The position numbers and the translations under genes are program-made. Below, piece by piece: positions 9,331 through 18,088 of a stretch of DNA of 64,000 nucleotides; position 1 is the first letter of the stretch; each line of letters begins with the position of its first letter. Source of the DNA: Cytobacillus gottheilii. Its GTDB lineage: Bacteria; Bacillota; Bacilli; Bacillales; Cytobacillaceae. Below the pieces are notes generated by a model, which searched no databases, was not told the origin of the DNA, and was given only the letters and a program-made list of their open reading frames with translations. The stretch covers positions 2,871,354 through 2,935,353 of the forward strand of contig NZ_KV440945.1 of assembly GCF_001636345.1 (NCBI RefSeq), in the 5' to 3' direction.

Positions 9331-12009
9331 TTATTTCTTTTTACTTAGCAAAAATGAAAAGGCAAGTAAAAATGTTGGAACCGCTGATAAACCTAAGATC
9401 ATCAGCCAATCCTTCGCCTCAATTGAAACGGTATGGAAAATTGGCTGCAGCGGCGGATAATAAATAACAGCAAGCATGAGCAGAACTGAAGAAATAACGG
9501 CCCAGACTAAGTATTTATTGCCAAACGGATTACGCGACAGCACGGACTTTTCACTGCGGCAATCAAACACATGGATCAGCTGTGCCATAACCAATGTTGC
9601 AAATGCAACAGTTTGTGCATAGGCAAGATGGTCAGGATGTGCTTCATAAGCAAACATAAAGGCAAGCAGCGTCACAATCCCTATTAGAAATCCTCTTGAG
9701 ACAACCTTCCAGCCAAGACCTCTTGAAAAGACACCTTCTTTTGGATTCCGCGGTTTCCGCTTCATTACATCATCCTCAGGCTTATCAAGTCCCAGAGCCA
9801 TTGCCGGCAATCCATCTGTGACAAGGTTAACCCATAGTATCTGAATTGGAACGAGCGGCAGCGGGAGGGCAAGCAGCATCGCAAAAAGCATTACTAAGAT
9901 TTCTCCAACATTTGATGCCAGCAAATAGCGAATAAACTTGCGGATGTTTTCGTAAATATTCCTTCCTTCCTTGATTGCTGACTTAATTGTTGCAAAGTTA
10001 TCGTCAAGCAGCACAAGTGAGGATGCTTCTTTTGCTACATCTGTACCTGTAATCCCCATCGCAATACCAATATCTGCAGCCTTAATCGCTGGTGCATCAT
10101 TGATGCCATCCCCTGTCATCGCAACAATATGTCCGCGGTTTTGCAGCGCTTTAACAATTTTTAATTTGTGTTCAGGCGAAACACGTGCAAACACTGTGAC
10201 ATCTTCAACCACATCTTCAAGCTCTTCTACTGACATATCTGCCAGTGATTTTCCTTCCATAACTTTCGAAGATCCTGTTAAAATACCAAGCTGCTTCGCG
10301 ATTGCAGTCGCCGTAATTACATGATCTCCAGTGATCATCACGGTCTTAATGCCTGCTTCCTTACATTCCTTAACAGCTTGTTTCACTTCAGGACGCGGCG
10401 GATCAATCATCCCCTGCAACCCGATAAAGGTTAAATTCTTCTCTGCTTCACTTTCTTCTAAAATAACTGTGTTTGCAGGTACCTCTTTAAATGCAATCGC
10501 AATCGTTCTTAGTGCATTCGAAGCGAGCTGTTCAATGGCATGATGAATGTTTCCTGCCATTTCCTTAGACAACAGCTGACGTCTGCCATTCCATAAAATC
10601 GAATCACTGACACCTGCTAATACATCCGGCGCCCCTTTTGTTACGATAAATTGGCGGCCATTTTGATCTTTCACAACAATACTCATCATCTTTCTTGTTG
10701 AATCAAATGGAAATTCGTTAATAATACTGAATTGGTTTAAAAGACTGCCGCGGTTATATCCTGCTTTCATGGCAGCAACTAATAATGCACCTTCAGTTGG
10801 ATCACCATCAACAATATATTCCTTTTCCTTCTGCTTTACTTCTGCATGATTGCACAGCATGCCAAACATCAGCATTTGCTGCAGAGTTTTATCATCCTTT
10901 GGATCTATCCTTGATTCATTGCGGTAAAACTGGCCTTGCGGCTCATAGCCAACTCCGTCTACTTTCCACTGCTTACCGCCGGACCAGATATCTGTTACGG
11001 TCATTTTGTTCTGCGTCATCGTTCCTGTTTTATCAGAACAAATGACAGAAGCACAGCCGAGTGTCTCGACCGCAGGAAGCTTTCGCACAATCGCCTTTTT
11101 CTTTATCATCCGCTGCACGCCTAAGGACAGAGCGACCGTTACTATGGCTGGAAGCCCTTCAGGAATGGCTGCTACCGCCAAGCTGACTCCCGCTAAGAAC
11201 ATCGTATATAATTCCTGACCCTGAATCACCCCTACTGCCACCACTAAAACGGTTAACAGAAGAGCTGCCACAATCAGAATTTTTCCAAGCTGCTCGAGTT
11301 TTCTCTGCAATGGAGTAATCATGGTTTCAGCACTCTGCAGAAGGTCTGCAATTTGCCCCATAGCCGTTTTCATTCCTGTCCCGACAACTAGTCCTAATCC
11401 GCTGCCTCGGGTGATCATCGTGCCCATGAAGGCCATATTTTCCATATCACCGATGCCAATGTTGGCTGCTTTTATACTGCCAACTGATTTAGAAACAGGA
11501 AGTGACTCTCCAGTTAACGCAGATTCTTCAATTTCCAAGCTGTTAGATTCAATGATTCTCACGTCAGCACCAACACGGTCACCTGAGGTAAACTTCAGTA
11601 AATCACCTGGCACTACTTCTTTTGAAGGAATCTTAATCCATTCACCGTCTCTTAATGCCATGACCTGCGGTGCTGATAACTCTTTCAATGCATCCAGCGA
11701 TTTTTCTGCTCTGCGCTCCTGGTAAAATCCTAAAAACCCATTCACGATGACTATGGCAATGATGGCAATCGCATCAATATATTCACCGAGCAATCCGGAA
11801 ATAAGGGTTGCTGCCAGCAAGACAATAACCATAAAATCTTTAAACTGACTAAAAAATAAGAGCAAAGCGGACTGCTTTTCTCCTTCTGCTAATTCATTAT
11901 ATCCGTATTGTTTGAGTCGTTTCCTTGCATCATCTTCAGTTAAGCCTTCCTTCATACTGCTGTTTAAAGCCTGCTCAACCTCGCGCTCATTCATTTCATG
12001 GAACTTCAT
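9331..12009 (-). CDS. yloB: Calcium-transporting P-type (P2A, SERCA-like) ATPase YloB
   Basis: 892 aa integral membrane pump. The order is cation ATPase N-domain (1-70), first TM pair (~47-90), actuator domain with LTGESLPV, TM3-4 with the ion-site PEGLP, phosphorylation motif DKTGTMTQ, nucleotide domain (KGAPD), hinge TGDGINDAPA, and a C-terminal six-TM block (LWVNLVTDGLPA). It matches B. subtilis YloB, which is expressed in sporulation, through most of its length. The binding site GGGGGAAG is rather far (about 12 nt) from ATG 12009, and the nearer ATG at 12018 is closed by a stop, so initiation may be weak. Confidence 0.94.
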   Translation of the reverse strand: MKFHEMNEREVEQALNSSMKEGLTEDDARKRLKQYGYNELAEGEKQSALLLFFSQFKDFMVIVLLAATLISGLLGEYIDAIAIIAIVIVNGFLGFYQERRAEKSLDALKELSAPQVMALRDGEWIKIPSKEVVPGDLLKFTSGDRVGADVRIIESNSLEIEESALTGESLPVSKSVGSIKAANIGIGDMENMAFMGTMITRGSGLGLVVGTGMKTAMGQIADLLQSAETMITPLQRKLEQLGKILIVAALLLTVLVVAVGVIQGQELYTMFLAGVSLAVAAIPEGLPAIVTVALSLGVQRMIKKKAIVRKLPAVETLGCASVICSDKTGTMTQNKMTVTDIWSGGKQWKVDGVGYEPQGQFYRNESRIDPKDDKTLQQMLMFGMLCNHAEVKQKEKEYIVDGDPTEGALLVAAMKAGYNRGSLLNQFSIINEFPFDSTRKMMSIVVKDQNGRQFIVTKGAPDVLAGVSDSILWNGRRQLLSKEMAGNIHHAIEQLASNALRTIAIAFKEVPANTVILEESEAEKNLTFIGLQGMIDPPRPEVKQAVKECKEAGIKTVMITGDHVITATAIAKQLGILTGSSKVMEGKSLADMSVEELEDVVEDVTVFARVSPEHKLKIVKALQNRGHIVAMTGDGINDAPAIKAADIGIAMGITGTDVAKEASSLVLLDDNFATIKSAIKEGRNIYENIRKFIRYLLASNVGEILVMLFAMLLALPLPLVPIQILWVNLVTDGLPAMALGLDKPEDDVMKRKPRNPKEGVFSRGLGWKVVSRGFLIGIVTLLAFMFAYEAHPDHLAYAQTVAFATLVMAQLIHVFDCRSEKSVLSRNPFGNKYLVWAVISSVLLMLAVIYYPPLQPIFHTVSIEAKDWLMILGLSAVPTFLLAFSFLLSKKK

Positions 12010-12115
12010 CCGGACATCACACTTCCCCCTTATCTAATCACCAGCATAAATTGTACAAACCAAAGCTCTCATCAAAGCATATTCATTCTTGTCCAAAAAA
12101 ATGCTATGATTATTA

Positions 12116-12264
12116 GAAAAGCGGAAGCGGGTTGCCCAGCCCCGACAAGCATAAGGCAAGATGGCTAGAAGGTTGTTCTTTAACCTTCTGGACAGATTGA
12201 CTTAGACCCAAGAAGGGCTAACCGCTGGAGCTGGACATGTAGAAAAGCGGAAGGCGCTTTTCTA
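12116..12264 (+). repeat. Interspersed structured repeat, copy A
   Basis: A ~145-bp element between the divergent yloB and rqcH genes. It aligns nearly end to end with copy B at 43111-43263 (opposite strand). Nested pairing is visible: outer arms 12126-12133 and 12220-12226, a second stem AGCCC (12138-12142) with GGGCT (12215-12219), and a central perfect 8-bp hairpin (12167-12174 with 12182-12189). A separate 10-bp hairpin (12240-12249 with 12255-12264) closes the right end. No open frame was seen. It fills most of the 311-bp gap; promoters for the two divergent genes must lie on its flanks. Confidence 0.8.
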
Positions 12265-12320
12265 GGAATAACTAATAATTTATACATATGAATAGAAAAT
12301 TACTGTAGAGGATGTTTTGC

Positions 12321-14030
12321 ATGTCTTTTGATGGTTTATTTACAAGGGCGATGACAAAGGAATTGTCAGAGTCATTAACAGGCGGAAGAATCAACAAGGT
12401 TCATCAGCCATATAAAAATGAAATTATATTATTGATCAGAGCGGGCGGAAAAAATCATAAACTCCTGCTTTCAGCACACCCAAGCTATGCACGCGTTCAG
12501 CTCACGAATGAAGCATACGATAACCCTTCCACTCCCCCAATGTTTTGCATGCTGCTGCGCAAGCATCTGGAAGGATACATTTTAGAAAATATTCACCAAG
12601 TTGAACTGGACCGGATTATTATTTTTGAGGTTAAAGGAAGAAACGAAATCGGCGATGTCTCAAGCAAACAGCTGATTGTAGAAATTATGGGACGCCACAG
12701 CAATATTACGCTTGTTGATAAGGAACGGAACATGATCTTAGACAGCATCAAGCATGTATCCTTTGCCATCAATAGCCACCGTGCCCTTTTGCCTGGACAG
12801 GAATACAAACTTCCGCCTGCACAGCATAAAGCAAATCCCTTTGCTGCAGATGAAGATGATATTTTAAGAAAAATTGATTTTAACAGCGGAAAAATCGATA
12901 AACAGCTTGTTTCAGCCTTCAGCGGCCTGTCACCTTTGCTTGCTAAAGAAGCATTATTTCATGCAGGACTTGCAAACCGGACGACCATACCAAAAGCTTT
13001 CATAACACTTATGAAAAAGGTGGAAGAACACGCCTATTCACCTGCTATTACCGTAAATGAAAACAAAGAAAGCTTCTATTTGTTTCCGCTCGAACATGCC
13101 AACGGCAAATCTTATTCATACCCATCTTTAAGTGCAATGCTTGACCGTTTTTATTTCGGCAAAGCGGAGCGCGACCGGGTAAAACAGCAATCAAGCGATC
13201 TGGAACGTTTTATGCAGACGGAAAAAGAGAAAAACGAGAAGAAAATTAAGAAGTTAGAACGCACATTAACAGAAGCTGCAAACGCAGATCAGCATCAGCT
13301 TTTTGGAGAGCTCATAACCGCAAACATGTACAGTATCGCAAAAGGCATGAAAAGCGTTGAAGTGATCAATTATTATGACGAAAACGGCGCAACCGCTGAG
13401 ATTCCGCTCGATCCTAAAAAAACGCCTTCTGAAAATGCGCAAAGCTATTTTAAGAGGTACACGAAAGCGAAAAACTCCATTGCTATCGTGCATGAACAGA
13501 TTGACAAAGCAAAGGAAGAAACAGCATATTTTGATAGCCTGCTGCAGCAAATCCAAACAGCCTCCCCAAGGGATATCGAAGAAATACGGGAAGAGCTGAT
13601 GGAAGAAGGCTATATCAAGCAAAAACAAAAACGAAACGGCAAGAAACAGCAAAATGTCAAACCAACCCTAGATACATACACAGCTGGGGATGGAACAGAA
13701 ATACTGGTTGGCAAAAACAACAAACAAAATGACTACTTAACGAACAAACTTGCTGGCCGCGATGAAATCTGGCTTCATACAAAGGATATCCCTGGTTCAC
13801 ACGTCGTCATCCGCACCAAAGAGCCTAGTGACGAAACGATCCTTGAAGCGGCTGTCCTTGCTGCATACTTCAGCAAAGCCCGCAGCTCCAGCTCTGTTCC
13901 AGTTGATTACACACGGGTTCGCCATGTAAAAAAACCAAATGGAGCTAAACCAGGTTACGTGATCTATGAACAGCAGCAGACTGTTTATGTGACACCTAGT
14001 GAGGATGAGGTTTTGCGGTTGAAAAAATGA
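12321..14030 (+). CDS. rqcH: Ribosome quality control protein RqcH (NFACT family, alanine tailing)
   Basis: 569 aa. RqcH binds stalled 50S-peptidyl-tRNA complexes and recruits tRNA-Ala to add C-terminal Ala tails. The NFACT-N domain begins [15 protein letters not shown] and has the D97-R98 pair needed for tailing. A coiled-coil middle (~270-420) is followed by the C-terminal NFACT-R domain with [19 protein letters not shown]. Annotated elsewhere as a fibronectin-binding protein. ATG 12321 is used rather than 12312 because GAGG lies just upstream of it and MSFDG is the family start. It is divergent from yloB and followed by a repeat array and terminator. Confidence 0.95.
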   Translation: MSFDGLFTRAMTKELSESLTGGRINKVHQPYKNEIILLIRAGGKNHKLLLSAHPSYARVQLTNEAYDNPSTPPMFCMLLRKHLEGYILENIHQVELDRIIIFEVKGRNEIGDVSSKQLIVEIMGRHSNITLVDKERNMILDSIKHVSFAINSHRALLPGQEYKLPPAQHKANPFAADEDDILRKIDFNSGKIDKQLVSAFSGLSPLLAKEALFHAGLANRTTIPKAFITLMKKVEEHAYSPAITVNENKESFYLFPLEHANGKSYSYPSLSAMLDRFYFGKAERDRVKQQSSDLERFMQTEKEKNEKKIKKLERTLTEAANADQHQLFGELITANMYSIAKGMKSVEVINYYDENGATAEIPLDPKKTPSENAQSYFKRYTKAKNSIAIVHEQIDKAKEETAYFDSLLQQIQTASPRDIEEIREELMEEGYIKQKQKRNGKKQQNVKPTLDTYTAGDGTEILVGKNNKQNDYLTNKLAGRDEIWLHTKDIPGSHVVIRTKEPSDETILEAAVLAAYFSKARSSSSVPVDYTRVRHVKKPNGAKPGYVIYEQQQTVYVTPSEDEVLRLKK

Positions 14031-14098
14031 TTAGGGGTGTCGTGTGAAATAGAGTTTGGGTAGGCAATTCTTGAAAAACGTTTATTAATTTGGTTCGA

Positions 14099-14597
14099 GA
14101 ATTAGAATCCAAGAGTCATTCCTGATATGGTCTCAACCATGAAAATTCAGGAATTAGAATCCAAGAGTCATTCCTGAAACGGTTTCTACCATAGAAGTTC
14201 GGGAATTAGAATCCAAGACTCATTCCTAAAACGGACACAACCATGGAAATTCAGGAATTAGAATCTAAGAGTCATTCCTGATATGGTCTCAACCATAGAA
14301 GTTCGGGAATTAGAATCCAAGAGTCATTCCTAAAACGGTCTCAACCATGGAAGTTCGGGAATTAGAATCCAAGACTCATTCCTGAAACGGCCTCAACAAT
14401 GGAAGTTCGGGAATTAGAATCCAAGAGTCATTCTTGAAACGGCCTCAACCATGGAAATTCAGGAATTAGAATCTAAGAGTCATTCCTGAAACGGCCTCTA
14501 CCATGGAAGTTCGGGAATTAGAATCCAAGAGTCATTCCTGAAACGGCCTCTACCATGGAAGTTCGGGAATTAAAATACAAGACTCTTTCTCGAAACC
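14099..14597 (+). repeat. Tandem array of nine 52-bp units plus a decayed tenth
   Basis: Units begin with GAATTAGAATCCAAGAGTC at 14099, 14151, 14203, 14255, 14307, 14359, 14411, 14463 and 14515; a partial, diverged unit starts at 14567. The period is exactly 52 bp with substitutions but no indels. Each unit junction carries inverted arms (TTCAGGAAT or TTCGGGAAT with ATTCCTGAA) that can pair across ~15 nt. The array has no spacers, so it is not CRISPR, and a period not divisible by three with TAG inside rules out a repetitive protein. It lies between the rqcH stop and its terminator, so it should be transcribed in the 3' UTR. Confidence 0.95.
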
Positions 14598-14651
14598 CTC
14601 CCCTTAGTGTTTCATCCAAGCATATTTATAAAAGTTAATGAAACGATAAAC

Positions 14652-14681
14652 AAACCGTCATGTGGATTAACATGACGGTTT
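14652..14681 (+). terminator. Terminator after rqcH and the 52-bp array
   Basis: A perfect 12-bp stem, AAACCGTCATGT (14652-14663) with ACATGACGGTTT (14670-14681), 6-nt loop, followed by TTCTGTTTTTT. It is the first good terminator after rqcH, about 620 bp past its stop. Confidence 0.85.
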
Positions 14682-14802
14682 TTCTGTTTTTTACGAGTTG
14701 TGATGACCATTTATTTTACCTATCCCTTCCCTTTTAAAGGAAAATGATAAATTGCCAAGAAAATATATATAATTCATTCACTATAAGCTTAGTAAAAATT
14801 CT

Positions 14803-14829
14803 TGTAACTTTTCGATAGGCTCAAACGAG
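14803..14829 (+). promoter_or_regulatory. Candidate ECF-type promoter of the sigma factor gene
   Basis: TGTAAC (14803-14808), a 17-nt spacer, then CGAG (14826-14829). This resembles the SigX-type consensus TGTAAC-N17-CGAC. It lies about 40 bp upstream of the sigma gene start. Autoregulation would be typical for an ECF operon; this is inference from the motif. Confidence 0.5.
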
Positions 14830-14867
14830 TTATTAGTGTAGAGAAAAAAAGAAAGGGGGAAAATCAT

Positions 14868-15410
14868 TTGCCTGATCAGGAAAATTTAGAACAGATGATT
14901 CATCAACTTTATAATCGTCATTATCTGGAAGTATATCGATTCCTAATCTGTTTTTCTGGCAATCAAAATGATGCAGAGGACTTAACTCAAGAAGTATTTA
15001 TGCGTGTCTTAAACAATTCTTCTACTATACCAAGCTTAATTAACGTGAAAACATGGATCTTCTCAATTGCCAAACACGTTGCTGTTGACCACTATCGAAA
15101 AAAAAGATTTTCATCCCTTTTCACTGATGGGTTTTTCAAACAATTTAGATCTCTTGAAAAAGAACCAAATGAAATAGTTGAACAAAACGAATTAAAAAAA
15201 CTGGTACACACTGCCATTTCAAGGTTAAAGCCCCATTATAGAGCGGTAGTCATTTTAAGAGGAATCAATGAATTTTCAATTAAGGAAACCTCTTTCATCC
15301 TTCAATGCAGTGAGTCAAAGGTGAAGGTAGACTATCATAGAGCCATAAAAGAACTAAGAAAGAAGTTAGACATGAAATCTGTGGAGGTGATCGAAAATGC
15401 AAACGGATAA
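14868..15410 (+). CDS. ECF RNA polymerase sigma factor, SigX-like
   Basis: 180 aa with only regions 2 and 4, as in ECF sigmas. Region 2 includes DAEDLTQEVFMRVLNN (~37-52) and WIFSIAKHVAVDHYRKKR; region 4 includes LKPHYRAVVILRGINEFSIKE and SESKVKVDYHRAIKELRKK. The region-2/4 text most resembles B. subtilis SigX. It starts at TTG 14868 after a strong AAAGGGGG site. It overlaps the next gene by 14 bp, whose start has a GGAGGTGATC site inside this gene, a layout typical of a sigma/anti-sigma pair. An ECF-like promoter lies upstream. Confidence 0.85.
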   Translation: MPDQENLEQMIHQLYNRHYLEVYRFLICFSGNQNDAEDLTQEVFMRVLNNSSTIPSLINVKTWIFSIAKHVAVDHYRKKRFSSLFTDGFFKQFRSLEKEPNEIVEQNELKKLVHTAISRLKPHYRAVVILRGINEFSIKETSFILQCSESKVKVDYHRAIKELRKKLDMKSVEVIENANG

Positions 15411-16308
15411 GGATATTTTTAATCTAATAAAAGAAACCTACCCACAAGAACCTAGGGAAGAATTTGTTGAGTCCACTTCAAATAAATTAAAACAACGGGC
15501 ACGAAAATTAAACAGAAAGAAAAAAATCAAACGATTTCCTATAGTCTCAGCCAGCATTGCTATTTGTACACTTGCTTTATCGTGGTTTTTCTTTTATGGA
15601 GAAACAAATCTATTTACCAGTTACCTTACCTCTTTAGGAAGAGAAGAAAAACCTCAGTCAATCGTTAACCATCAAGACCCGCTAGTATTTATTTATCACT
15701 CACACAATACAGAGTCATTTTTTTCAGAAGCAAAAACGGATGACTCCAATCAGGCATTCCATGAAGATAGAAATATTTCATTAGTTGGAGAGAGACTTCG
15801 CCAATCATTGTTAAACAAGGGAGTTAACTCAATCCTTGATAAAACGGATATAATGGGGATTTTAGAAGAAAAAGGCTTGCCGTTTAGCCAAAGTTATACC
15901 ATTTCAAGAGATCCTTTAAATGCTGCTCTTGAAAAAAACCAGAGCATTAAGATGGTATTTGACATACACAGAGATTCAGCAAAAAGAATTGATACCACCG
16001 TCACATTAAACGGTAAAGACTATCCTCGGACTGCCTTTGTTGTTTCTCAATCAAGTGACTTTTTTGAAGAGAATTTAGAATTTGCAGAACTCCTTCACAG
16101 TAAAATAGAAGAAAAATATCCCACTTTGTCAAGAGGAGTTCTTATAAAAGCCGATACAAGCAAACAGAATACGTATAACCAAGACCTCATTGAACAATCC
16201 GTATTGATTGAAATTGGCGGAGTTGGAAACACATTAGAAGAGGAATATAGGACGGTTGATATCCTTGCTGAGGTAATTGAAGATATTTTACGCAATGAAC
16301 CGTATTAA
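15397..16308 (+). CDS. Membrane protein with cytoplasmic N-tail and extracellular SpoIIP-type amidase domain, putative anti-sigma factor
   Basis: 303 aa. Residues 1-46 are charged and likely cytoplasmic; one TM helix spans ~47-67; the rest should be outside. The outer part has the SpoIIP family landmarks IYHSHNTESF (H101, H103, E106), DIHRDS (H191, D193) and LIEIGG (E272), which fit the zinc-site residues of SpoIIP amidase/transglycosylases, so it may be active. SpoIIP proper works with SpoIID/SpoIIM in engulfment, but none are near. Coupling to an ECF sigma gene suggests its N-tail holds the sigma factor, as RsiX does for SigX. That role is inference; the domain call is firmer. Confidence 0.75.
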   Translation: MQTDKDIFNLIKETYPQEPREEFVESTSNKLKQRARKLNRKKKIKRFPIVSASIAICTLALSWFFFYGETNLFTSYLTSLGREEKPQSIVNHQDPLVFIYHSHNTESFFSEAKTDDSNQAFHEDRNISLVGERLRQSLLNKGVNSILDKTDIMGILEEKGLPFSQSYTISRDPLNAALEKNQSIKMVFDIHRDSAKRIDTTVTLNGKDYPRTAFVVSQSSDFFEENLEFAELLHSKIEEKYPTLSRGVLIKADTSKQNTYNQDLIEQSVLIEIGGVGNTLEEEYRTVDILAEVIEDILRNEPY

Positions 16309-16315
16309 ACAAGTA

Positions 16316-16352
16316 AGAGCGTCTCTGATTATAAGCAGAGACGCTCTTTTTT
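16316..16352 (+). terminator. Terminator of the sigma/SpoIIP-like operon
   Basis: A perfect 12-bp GC-rich stem, AGAGCGTCTCTG (16316-16327) with CAGAGACGCTCT (16336-16347), 8-nt loop, then a run of seven more T. It starts 8 bp after the stop. Confidence 0.93.
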
Positions 16353-16423
16353 TTGGCTATTGGTTTTGTCTATATGTAGATTCATTAATTTTTCTCTTCT
16401 TGCCCTCTAGATGATGAAACCAG

Positions 16424-16620
16424 TGAAAAATAAGCGGAGATTTTACCGTTATTTCCAAAAAATCGAGCTATTTTCGTACAAAATAAGCGGAGATATTCCG
16501 GTTATTTAGAATAAAATCGCCTATTTTCACGTTTTTATGTTAGTTAGTCGGAATTCCTCCGTCTATTTTAGCCAAATTTGAGTGATTTTACGATTTAAGC
16601 GGAATTCTTCCGCTTATTTA
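16424..16620. repeat. Modular hairpin repeat (AAGCGGA family), locus 1
   Basis: Four short imperfect inverted repeats lie about 50-60 bp apart. Modules near 16430-16455 and 16482-16507 have TAAGCGGAGAT with a CCGTTATT or CCGGTTATT partner. The third is TAGTCGGA (16545-16552) with TCCGTCTA (16558-16565), and the fourth a perfect 7-bp stem, AAGCGGA (16597-16603) with TCCGCTT (16609-16615). The same order of modules recurs twice at 34084-34520. There is no gene in the 377-bp gap 16309-16686 besides this and the terminator. Confidence 0.8.
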
Positions 16621-16686
16621 TGAGATAAATAATATCCAACCAAAGCAACTGTGTTTGAAGAGAACGTTACATACCAGTTTGCTTAA

Positions 16687-17295
16687 TCACAACTCACTAA
16701 ACCTATCAATCTCAGCCATCACGTTTTTTAATATATCAATAGATTTCAAGGGTTGACCTTCTATCTCTAAAGCGTGATTCCCATCACCAATCAAACTTAA
16801 TGTTAGATTATTATTCTTCCTCAATAGTTCAAATCGTTCTTCTATAAAACAAGGATCGCGATCCCCAATAATACAAAGTCCTTCTTGTTCACTATTTACC
16901 ATGCTATTAAAGACATCATCTCTTTGCAGCAACGGAGTCAGCCAGACTGCTTTTGCATGATGAAATACCGGGTTATGAAGCAGACCGCTTAGTGCAATAG
17001 TTCCGATCGATTTCGCCACTATATAAAAATGACTATAATTTTTATCTTTAATGGCATCTTCAATTGAATGGTACACATTTCTTGTAAAATCTTCAGCGTT
17101 TAGCTCGGCCATTTCTTCTCTGCTAAATCCATAGTTTATATGCAGTACGTCAAACCCTTTTGAATAAAATATTCCAGTAGTAAAATGCAATAACGGGGCT
17201 TGCGTTGTGTAGCCTGCTCCAGGCAAAACAATGACCAAATTAGTTGTTTGTCCTTTTTGTTCTATTAATCTAAAAGGAAACCTTTTATTTTTCAC
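16687..17295 (-). CDS. Alpha/beta hydrolase family protein
   Basis: 202 aa from the chosen start. It has the alpha/beta-hydrolase layout: an oxyanion turn LPGAGYTTQAP, a nucleophile elbow VAKSIGT (A-x-S-x-G rather than G-x-S-x-G), an acid loop IGDRDPCF, and a late histidine GNHALEIEG. The family is like the small KANL3/Tex30-type hydrolases; the substrate is unknown. The frame opens at 17328, but GTG 17295 has AGGAAGTGA just before it and starts directly after the upstream DUF5662 stop, so it is preferred. It sits in the accessory block with no B. subtilis counterpart here. Confidence 0.7.
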   Translation of the reverse strand: MKNKRFPFRLIEQKGQTTNLVIVLPGAGYTTQAPLLHFTTGIFYSKGFDVLHINYGFSREEMAELNAEDFTRNVYHSIEDAIKDKNYSHFYIVAKSIGTIALSGLLHNPVFHHAKAVWLTPLLQRDDVFNSMVNSEQEGLCIIGDRDPCFIEERFELLRKNNNLTLSLIGDGNHALEIEGQPLKSIDILKNVMAEIDRFSEL

Positions 17296-17302
17296 TGTAT
17301 TT

Positions 17303-17756
17303 TCACTTCCTAACATGATATTCTGCATCTTCTTTTCTCTTTCTCTCCAAGATTATCTCTAACTCTTTTCTGGATTCAGGATGCAGCACGAGCCTGGTGC
17401 TTGGATCTACAGTTGATGGTTTCACTTTTCTTCCCCATCTCCTGGAAAACGAACGCCAGTCACAGACCATTTCAATGAGATATTTCTTAGGCATTGGCAA
17501 GGCTGTTTTATTTTGCGGGTCTACAACCCAATATTCAGCATGATGCTTATTTTTATGCTGATGGTGCAGCCAAGCGTATTTCCACTTCATTTCATCTTCC
17601 GAATTTTTTAGCATAAGGAAAAAATTCTTTAGGTGAAAATTTAGATAAATCATGAGTTATGCCTTGAATGTATAAACCTTCCTTCCAGCACTCCACTAGC
17701 ACATTTAATTGGTGATCAAGGGTATACAAGAAATTTTTCCAATAGGCAATGAACAT
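17303..17756 (-). pseudogene. DUF5662 family protein, frameshifted at an A6 run
   Basis: The C-terminal part contains YAWLHHQHKNKHHAEYW, MPKKYLIEMVCDW and LHPESRKELE, hallmarks of DUF5662. The missing N-terminal half lies upstream in another frame: it begins at ATG 17756 with a strong GGGAGGATC site and has DHQLNVLVECWKEG and ITHDLSKFSPKEFFPYAKK, then hits a TGA. The frames meet at six A residues (minus strand of 17604-17609). Removing one A gives one continuous protein of 150 aa, the size expected for the family. It is a real frameshift, a sequencing slip or a slippage site; I cannot tell which. Confidence 0.8.
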
Positions 17757-18088
17757 ATGATCCTCCCGCTATTTTCTAAATTAATTTTTTCACTCCTTAG
17801 TTTCGTTAACTTCCGTTTGAAAATCGAAGTATTAAATCTAGATATTCTCACAAAACAAAAACAACTGATGTACCACACTTCTCTTAGTTTTAGATATAAT
17901 AGCAACATATCCATTTATTGTAAAGTTATAATTTTCTAGTTATATATAGATGATTCAGTTCTTTAAGTGAAGTAACAGGATAATTGAAGACGAGGACCAT
18001 TAAATAGGCTGTATAAAATATATTTCTAAAAAGGAAAATTATGTTATTGTTGAATTAACAAAAATCCTCTTAGGGAGGGGCTTTATAA
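17757..18088. other. 332-bp AT-rich divergent intergenic region
   Basis: It separates the DUF5662 gene (minus) from the small membrane peptide (plus). I see no credible gene, repeat or strong terminator. It is very AT-rich, and promoters for both sides are expected here but no box pair stands out. Confidence 0.5.

Noticed and set aside
14099-14597. CRISPR-like regular repeats
   Set aside because: Units are contiguous with no unique spacers, and no cas genes are present.
15397-16308. True sporulation SpoIIP
   Set aside because: Its length, short N-tail and operon with an ECF sigma differ from SpoIIP, which normally follows gpr; here it is a relative with another likely role.
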